A DNA stretch of 64,000 nucleotides, from positions 62,001 through 126,000 of the forward strand of contig JAJTXQ010000049.1 of the NCBI GenBank assembly GCA_021462855.1. Direction: 5' to 3'. Source of the stretch: Dehalococcoidia bacterium. GTDB taxonomy: Bacteria; Chloroflexota; Dehalococcoidia; DSTF01; JACRBR01. A program made the translations under genes and the position numbers. Under the pieces are notes generated by a model. It ran no database searches. It was given only the letters and a program-made list of their open reading frames with translations, and was not told the DNA's origin. Below are positions 58,863 to 64,000 of the stretch, piece after piece (within the stretch, counting starts at the first letter, position 1; every line of letters begins with the position of its first letter).

Positions 58863-60938
58863 TCAGTGCGCGGTCGCGGCGGCGGCGGTCTTCTGCGCTT
58901 CGGCGATGACCTTCTGGGCGATGTGCTGCGGCACTTCCTCGTAGTGGTGGAACTCCATCTCGAACGTGCCGCGGCCCTGCGTGATCGAGCGCAGGTCGGT
59001 CGCGTAGCGAAGGACTTCGGCGAGCGGCGCTTCGGCGTCGATGACGGTGATGCCGTCCTCGTCGGGAGACATGCCGTGGACCTTTGCGCGCTTGCCGTTG
59101 AGGTCGCTCATCACGTCGCCGGTGTTGCTCTCCGGCACGCGGATCTTCATCGACACCACCGGCTCGAGCAGCACGGGGTTGGCCTTGAGCGCGCCCTGCT
59201 TCAGCGCTTGCGACCCGGCGATCTTGAACGCCATTTCGGATGAGTCGACCGGGTGCTCCTTGCCGTCGAAGAGCGTGACGCGCAGGTCGACCATCGGGAA
59301 GTGCGCGAGCGCACCCTCGTGGAGCGCCTCGGTGACGCCCTTCTCGACGGCGGGGATGTAGTTGCGCGGCACCGCGCCGCCGACGACCTTGTCGACGAAC
59401 TCGAAGCCGCCGCCCTTGTTCGGCTCGACGGTGATGGCGACGCGCGCGTACTGGCCGTGCCCGCCGGGCTGCTTCTTGTGGATGTACTCCGACTCGACCT
59501 TCACGGTGACGGTCTCGCGGTACGGGACCTTTGGCGCGTGGAGGTCGACCTCGACGCCGAACTTGCGCTTCATCTTCTCGGCGGCGACCTCGACGTGCGT
59601 GTCGCCCATGCCGGAGATGATCGTCTCGCCCGTGGTCTCCTCCCGGTGCACGCGCAGCGTCGGATCTTCTTCCCCGATGCGCTGCAGGGCGGGGCCGAGC
59701 TTCTCGACGTCGCCCTTGCCCTTTGGCGTGACGGCGATGTTGTAGGGCGGCTTGGGGAAGTCGATCGGCGCGAAGGTGACGGCGTTCTCCTTGGTGCAGA
59801 GGGTGTCGCCGGTGACGGTATGCGCGAGCTTCGCGACCGCGCCGATGTCTCCCGCGGCGAGCGCGGGCACTTGCTCCTGCGCCTTACCCTTCAGCACGAG
59901 GACGTTGCCGACGCGCTCGTCGACGCTGTGGTTGGCGTTCCAGACGTGCGAGTCAGCCTTGAACGTGCCCGCGACCACGCGCAGGTACGTGAGCCGGCCG
60001 ACGAACGGGTCGGCGGCGGTCTTGAAGACGAACGCGGCAAGCGGCGCCGACGCGTCGGCCTTGAGTTGCACCGTGCCGGAGGCGTCCTGCGCGGCGCGCG
60101 GCGCGACGTCGGCCGGCGACGGGCAATCGGTGACGAGCGCGTCGAGGAACCTGGCGATGCCGACGTTCTTCGTCGACGAGCCGGCGAATACGGGGCACGT
60201 GATGCCGGCGGCGATGCCCTTGCGGAGCGCGTTCGTGAGCTCGTCCTCGCTCAGCTCCTCGCCTTCGAGGTACTTCGACAGCAGGTCGTCGTCGGCCTCG
60301 GCCACGGCTTCGACGAGTTGCTCGCGGGCGGCGTCGACGGCGGCGGCCATGTCGGCGGGGATGTCGCCCGGCGTGCCCTTGTCGCCGAGGTACGCCTTCC
60401 GCTCGATGAGGTTGACGATGCCGGCGAACGCGTCCTGCGCGCCGATCGGCAACGCGAGCGGCGCGACCTTCTTGCCGTACCGCTGCTGCAGCTGATCGAG
60501 CGTCTGCTGGAAATTCGCGTTCTCGCGGTCCATGCGGTTCACGAACACCAGGCGCGGCAGGTTTGCGCGCTCGGCGTGGCTCCATACCTGCTCGGTGCCG
60601 ACCTGCACGCCGGACACCGCATCGACGACAACGACGCCGAAGTCGGCGGCGCGGATGCCGCTCTTCACTTCGCCGACGAAGTCAGCGTACCCCGGCGTGT
60701 CGATGATGTTGATCTTCGTGCCGTTCCACTCGCAGGGCACGAGGGCGAGGCTGAGCGAGATCTTGCGCTTCGTCTCGTCGGGCTCGAAGTCGGACGTGGT
60801 GGTGCCGTCATCGACGCGGCCGAGCCGCGACGTGCCGCCGCTGCAAAACAGCGCCGCTTCCGAAAGCGAGGTCTTTCCCGTGCCGCCGTGGCCGAGCAGG
60901 ACGACGTTGCGGATCTGTTCCGTCTTGTACTCTTTCAT
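58863..60938 (-). CDS. Elongation factor G-like GTPase (EF-G paralogue)
   Basis: The 691-residue protein has the GTPase domain (GHGGTGKTS at 16-24, IIDTPGYADF, NRMD) and EF-G domains II-V (GTVQLKADASAPLAAFVFKT, FEFVDKVVGGAVPRNYIPAVEKGV). The N-terminal GHGGTGKTSLSEAALF is characteristic of the EF-G-like/FusA2 group rather than of the main EF-G (usually HIDAGKTT). It is not next to rpsL-rpsG-tuf genes. The exact role is unknown; canonical fusA should lie elsewhere. Confidence 0.88.
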   Translation of the reverse strand: MKEYKTEQIRNVVLLGHGGTGKTSLSEAALFCSGGTSRLGRVDDGTTTSDFEPDETKRKISLSLALVPCEWNGTKINIIDTPGYADFVGEVKSGIRAADFGVVVVDAVSGVQVGTEQVWSHAERANLPRLVFVNRMDRENANFQQTLDQLQQRYGKKVAPLALPIGAQDAFAGIVNLIERKAYLGDKGTPGDIPADMAAAVDAAREQLVEAVAEADDDLLSKYLEGEELSEDELTNALRKGIAAGITCPVFAGSSTKNVGIARFLDALVTDCPSPADVAPRAAQDASGTVQLKADASAPLAAFVFKTAADPFVGRLTYLRVVAGTFKADSHVWNANHSVDERVGNVLVLKGKAQEQVPALAAGDIGAVAKLAHTVTGDTLCTKENAVTFAPIDFPKPPYNIAVTPKGKGDVEKLGPALQRIGEEDPTLRVHREETTGETIISGMGDTHVEVAAEKMKRKFGVEVDLHAPKVPYRETVTVKVESEYIHKKQPGGHGQYARVAITVEPNKGGGFEFVDKVVGGAVPRNYIPAVEKGVTEALHEGALAHFPMVDLRVTLFDGKEHPVDSSEMAFKIAGSQALKQGALKANPVLLEPVVSMKIRVPESNTGDVMSDLNGKRAKVHGMSPDEDGITVIDAEAPLAEVLRYATDLRSITQGRGTFEMEFHHYEEVPQHIAQKVIAEAQKTAAAATAH

Positions 60939-61051
60939 ACCGTTGCAGCGCTCCTCGAACCGTCAACTCGCACCGGGTTGGGGAACGGAATTCTACTCGA
61001 TCGCACGGCTTCGGACAGGTGCCGGAGGGCGGCAGCGCGGCGTGACGGCGG

Positions 61052-62623
61052 TCAGTCCTTCCGGCGGTCGAGCAGCTCGCGGCACGTCGTGCCGTCGACC
61101 TCGTAGACGCGGGTGGCCACGCGGTCGAGGATGCCGCTGTCGTGGCTGGCGCAGACGATCGTGCCATCGTAGCGCTCGAGCGCCTCGATCAGCTTGCGGC
61201 GCGTCGGGCGGTCGAGGTGGTTCGTGGGCTCGTCGAGCAGGAGCACGTTCGTCGGCTGGAGCAGGAATTTCGCGAGCGCGACGCGGCTGCGCTCACCGCC
61301 GGACAGCACGCCGATACGCTTGAAGACGCCGTCGCCGCTGAACAGGAACTGGCCGAGCACGGTGCGCAGGCGCGTCTCCGCCTCCGACGGCGCGACGGCG
61401 CGGACTTCCTCGATGACCGTGCGGTCGCGGTCGAGCGCCTCGTCCTGGTGCTGGTCGTAGTATCCGGCGCGGGCGCGCTCCGCCCACTGCACGCCGCCCT
61501 CCGACGGCTCGATGATGCCGGCGATGATCTTGAGCAGCGTGCTCTTGCCGCTGCCGTTCGGCCCGATGAACACGACCTTCTGCCCCCGCTCGACGTGCAG
61601 GTTGATGTCGATGAGCACGACGTGGTCGCCGTAGGCGTGGCTCACGCCTTCGAGCAGCAACACGTCGCGCTCGGTGCGGCCGTGGACGTTGAGTTTGAAG
61701 CTGACCTCGCCTTCCTTGCGCGGCCGCGCGATGCGCTCGATCTTCGCCACGGCCTTCTCGCGGCTCTTGACGGCGGTCGCCTTCGAGTTCTTCGCGCGGA
61801 AGCGCTCGATGAAGCGCTCCTGCCGCGCGAGCTCTCGCTCCTGGCGGGCGGCGGCGCGGTCGACCTGCTGGAGTTGCGCGGCCTTCTGGCGCTGGTACTC
61901 GGTGTAGTTGCCGGCGTAGCTCTCGACCGAGCGCTCGCGCAGCTCGAGGATGCGTCCGGCGACCAGGTCGAGGAACGGCGCATCGTGGGTGACGATCAGC
62001 ACCGTGCCGGGGTAGCGCTGCAGTTCTTCGGCGAGCCACGCGCGGGCGGCGGCGTCGAGGTGGTTCGTCGGCTCGTCGAGCAGGACGTGGTCCGGGCGGC
62101 GGACGAGGATCTTCGCGAGGGCGATGCGCATCTGCCAGCCGCCGCTGAAGGCGCCGCACGGCTTGTCGCGGTCGGCCATCGAAAAACCGAGGCCATCGAG
62201 CACGCGCCCGACGCGCGATTCGATGCGATATCCGTCCATCGCCTCGAACTCCTCGAACAGGCGGCCCTGCTCCTCGATCAGCGCGTCCAGGTCGCCACCC
62301 CCGCGCTCGATGCGGTCGGCGATGGCGTGCAGGCGCCGCTCGAGGGCGTGCGCCTCGGGAAACGCCGTCCACATCTCGTCGACGAGGCCGCGGCCGGCAT
62401 CGAGCGCGGCGTCCTGCCTCAGGTAGCCGACCGTGCCGTTGCGATGCCCGCAGCGGCCGGCGTCGGGGGTATCCTCGCCGGCGAGCAGGCGCATGAGCGT
62501 CGATTTGCCGGCGCCGTTCGGCCCGACGAGGCCGACGCGCTCGCGGTCGCCGATGATGAACGTCACATCATCGAGCACATCGAGCGGGCCGAAGGACTTG
62601 GCGACCGACTCCGCGAACAGCAT
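61052..62623 (-). CDS. ABC-F family ATPase
   Basis: The 523-residue protein has two ABC domains without membrane segments: Walker A GPNGAGKST and GPNGSGKST, signatures FSGGWQMRIALA and LSGGERSRVALA, and LLLDEPTNHLD twice, joined by a charged linker (KAAQLQQVDRAAARQERELARQERF). ABC-F proteins act on the ribosome E site; which subgroup this is cannot be told. The start at ATG 62623 has no Shine-Dalgarno but has TACGCT seven bases upstream on its strand. Confidence 0.93.
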   Translation of the reverse strand: MLFAESVAKSFGPLDVLDDVTFIIGDRERVGLVGPNGAGKSTLMRLLAGEDTPDAGRCGHRNGTVGYLRQDAALDAGRGLVDEMWTAFPEAHALERRLHAIADRIERGGGDLDALIEEQGRLFEEFEAMDGYRIESRVGRVLDGLGFSMADRDKPCGAFSGGWQMRIALAKILVRRPDHVLLDEPTNHLDAAARAWLAEELQRYPGTVLIVTHDAPFLDLVAGRILELRERSVESYAGNYTEYQRQKAAQLQQVDRAAARQERELARQERFIERFRAKNSKATAVKSREKAVAKIERIARPRKEGEVSFKLNVHGRTERDVLLLEGVSHAYGDHVVLIDINLHVERGQKVVFIGPNGSGKSTLLKIIAGIIEPSEGGVQWAERARAGYYDQHQDEALDRDRTVIEEVRAVAPSEAETRLRTVLGQFLFSGDGVFKRIGVLSGGERSRVALAKFLLQPTNVLLLDEPTNHLDRPTRRKLIEALERYDGTIVCASHDSGILDRVATRVYEVDGTTCRELLDRRKD

Positions 62624-62673
62624 GGGAGGCAGCGTAGCGCATGGCGGATGACGGTTCGGGCGGGCGGCCGCCC

Positions 62674-62703
62674 TTGACACGTTCCAAACGTTTGTTCTAA
62701 GGT
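62674..62703 (+). promoter_or_regulatory. Promoter upstream of rplI with PurR/LacI-like operator
   Basis: Consensus TTGACA (62674-62679) and TAAGGT (62698-62703) are 18 bases apart. The perfect palindrome CAAACGTTTG (62685-62694) fills the middle of the spacer and equals the core of PurR/LacI-family operators. The leader to rplI would be about 200 bases. A second cluster of promoter-like elements (TTGACC, TTATAAC, TAGTAT) lies at 62775-62817. Confidence 0.5.
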
Positions 62704-62908
62704 GGATCGAGCGTTCCGATTCCCACGAATCGAAGCGCGAAGCCAGGCACGGTGGGATCATTTCGGCGCGAGTGTTGACCTGTTATAACTTGTGCGGCTC
62801 AAGCTTCGGCGTAGTATCTAGCGACGACGGCGTCCTGCCCTGCCTGCGATCCTCAGCCACCACACACGCAGGCGGAACAGGGCGGCGTCTTCACGTCAGG
62901 AGATCACC

Positions 62909-63451
62909 GTGAAGGTCGTATTCCTCGAAGACGTGCCCGGGACCGCCAGGATCGGCGATATCAAGGACGTGAAGCCCGGATTCGCGCGCAACTACCTGCT
63001 GCCGCGGAAGCTCGCGGCCCCGGCGACGCCTTCGATTGTGAAGTCGGCGGAGCAGCGGGCGATCCGCGAGACGCGCCTGCAGGAGGCGCGCGACAGCGAG
63101 GCGCGCGCCATCGCCGAGCGGCTGGAGGCGACGCCGTTTACGGTGACCGCCCGCGCCGGCGCGACCGGCAAGCTGTTCGGCTCGGTCGGCGCCGCCGACA
63201 TCGCCGAGAAGGTGGCCGGGGCGCTGAAGCAGGAGTTCGACCGGCACAACGTGGCGCTCGCGGAGCCGATCAAGGATCTCGGCGACTACCAGGTCGTCGT
63301 GAAGCTCACGAGGAACGTGAGCGCGACGCTCGGCATCAGCGTGGTGGGTGAGGACGGCACGACGGCCGCCGACATCCGCGCGAAGGCGGAGGCCGAGGCG
63401 CCGCCGCCCGCCGAAGGCGACGACGAGACGGACGAAGACGACGAGGCGTAG
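62909..63451 (+). CDS. rplI: 50S ribosomal protein L9
   Basis: The 180-residue protein has the L9 N-terminal domain MKVVFLEDVPGTARIGDIKDVKPGFARNYLLPR, the long helix and a C-terminal domain with GKLFGSVGAADIAE. It ends in an acidic extension of about 30 residues that most L9 proteins lack (usual length about 150). The start is GTG 62909 behind CAGGAGATC. L9 lies at the base of the L1 stalk. Confidence 0.96.
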   Translation: MKVVFLEDVPGTARIGDIKDVKPGFARNYLLPRKLAAPATPSIVKSAEQRAIRETRLQEARDSEARAIAERLEATPFTVTARAGATGKLFGSVGAADIAEKVAGALKQEFDRHNVALAEPIKDLGDYQVVVKLTRNVSATLGISVVGEDGTTAADIRAKAEAEAPPPAEGDDETDEDDEA

Positions 63452-63533
63452 CCCGCGCGCGGCCCTTCCCGGCCGCTGAAGCACGCGATGGCCCCGCCCC
63501 GCCGTCCGCAGTGACGCAGGGAGGCTATCGCCG

Positions 63534-63728
63534 TTGCCGTTCGCCGTTGACCTCGACCAGACCATCCGTGACGCGGAGGCGGCGCTCCGCGGCGCGTCGA
63601 CCGCCGACGACATCCGCAACGCCTGGAAGCAGTACATCGGCGCGCTGGGGCACCGCACGCTCGGCCGGCTGCTGCTCGGGCGGTCCGCCGCCGAGATCAT
63701 CGCCAAGCGCGATCCCGAACGGGAGTAG
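63534..63728 (+). CDS. Small unknown protein between rplI and dnaB
   Basis: The 64-residue product is mostly helical (VDLDQTIRDAEAALRGASTADDIRNAWKQYIGALGHRTLGRLLLGRS). I do not recognise a family. The start would be TTG 63534, with GGGAGGC upstream, and dnaB begins three bases after its stop, so it is part of the same unit. Confidence 0.6.
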   Translation: MPFAVDLDQTIRDAEAALRGASTADDIRNAWKQYIGALGHRTLGRLLLGRSAAEIIAKRDPERE

Positions 63729-63730
63729 CG

Positions 63731-64000
63731 ATGGTCAGCGCCGACAAGCTCCCTCCGTTCGATGTCGAGGCGGAAGAGGCGATCATCGCGTCGGTCCTCG
63801 TGGACGAGGACGCGATGGCGCGGGTCGAGCCGATCGTCCAGCCGGAGGACTTCTACCGCGACCAGAACCGCTGGGCGTTCGAGGCGGCGCTCGAGCTGTG
63901 GTCGCGCAGCGAGTCGATCAACCAGGTGACGCTGGCGCACGAGCTCTCTCGCCGTGGGCATCTCGACGACGCGGGGGGCGTGCCATTCCTCGCGCGCATC
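63731..64000 (+). CDS. dnaB: Replicative DNA helicase DnaB, N-terminal part
   Basis: The first 90 codons are visible before the window ends: KLPPFDVEAEEAIIASVLVDEDAMARVEPIVQPEDFYRDQNRWAFEAALELW. This is the N-terminal DnaB domain that makes the hexamer and binds primase. The rplI-dnaB order is conserved in many bacteria. The ATPase domain lies beyond the window. Confidence 0.93.
   Translation, partial: MVSADKLPPFDVEAEEAIIASVLVDEDAMARVEPIVQPEDFYRDQNRWAFEAALELWSRSESINQVTLAHELSRRGHLDDAGGVPFLARI

Noticed and set aside
1..64000. tRNA genes, CRISPR arrays, insertion sequences or prophage
   Set aside because: I saw no cloverleaf-like T-arm sequence, no spaced direct repeats of CRISPR type, no transposase or integrase, and no stretch of clearly different base composition.

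Overview
This 64 kb window is GC-rich throughout (visibly about 70% GC). It is chromosomal, with no rRNA, tRNA, CRISPR array, phage or insertion sequence that I could recognise. The gene content suggests a Chloroflexota bacterium, most likely near Dehalococcoidia/Tepidiforma. The grounds are a spc/alpha-type ribosomal cluster running through to rplM-rpsI-rpsT-murJ, a sufR-C-B-D-Rieske-S-U-T operon, a CxxC-x17-CxxC zinc-ribbon protein, a GerW-like protein in a genome that otherwise shows nothing sporulation-related, DUF4389 proteins and several alkaline-phosphatase-superfamily enzymes. The placement is an inference; an actinobacterium is the main alternative, especially because an MshD-like mycothiol synthase is present.

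Layout. 1-11.1 kb: ribosomal protein genes, secY, adk, map, infA, rpoA, truA, all on the plus strand and tightly packed, ending in a perfect hairpin after rpsT. 11.2-14.5 kb: the lipid II flippase murJ, a zinc-ribbon protein with a terminator-like hairpin in its leader, and a lipoprotein. 14.5-21.2 kb: a complete SUF iron-sulfur cluster operon led by a SufR-type repressor. 21.3-28.6 kb: a toxin-antitoxin pair, an old-yellow-enzyme homologue, an aquaporin, OsmC, an MshD-like double acetyltransferase, a Bcp peroxiredoxin and small zinc, GerW-like and secreted proteins. 28.7-36.1 kb: a two-component system, an M3 oligopeptidase, a duplicated nitrilase whose second half lacks catalytic residues, and an RDD membrane protein with no ordinary start codon. 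36.1-46.9 kb: a DinB-like protein, three alkaline-phosphatase-superfamily enzymes, an envelope/lipid glycosylation group (flippase-like protein, methyltransferase, GT2, GT4) and the trehalose enzyme TreZ. 46.9-57.7 kb: a 5'-3' exonuclease, two DUF4389 membrane proteins (the second again without a normal start codon), an amino-acid-type binding lipoprotein, methyltransferase and EthD proteins, an F420-type LLM oxidoreductase with a CaiB-type CoA transferase, a phosphoglucose/phosphomannose isomerase and an LCP cell-wall ligase. 57.8-64 kb: three tandem NTF2-like small proteins, an EF-G paralogue, an ABC-F ATPase, then rplI, a small unknown gene and the start of dnaB.

Expression signals are readable. 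There are TTGACA/TANNNT promoters, several hairpin terminators with weak T tracts, and a recurring arrangement in which a TANNNT -10 element lies 5-9 bases before an ATG that lacks a Shine-Dalgarno sequence, as expected for leaderless transcripts. The least ordinary signals are two membrane-protein genes that appear to start at AUC behind a good Shine-Dalgarno, the fused nitrilase with a dead half, a promoter-driven double-hairpin RNA upstream of osmC, and an antitoxin that overlaps its toxin by about 100 bases.
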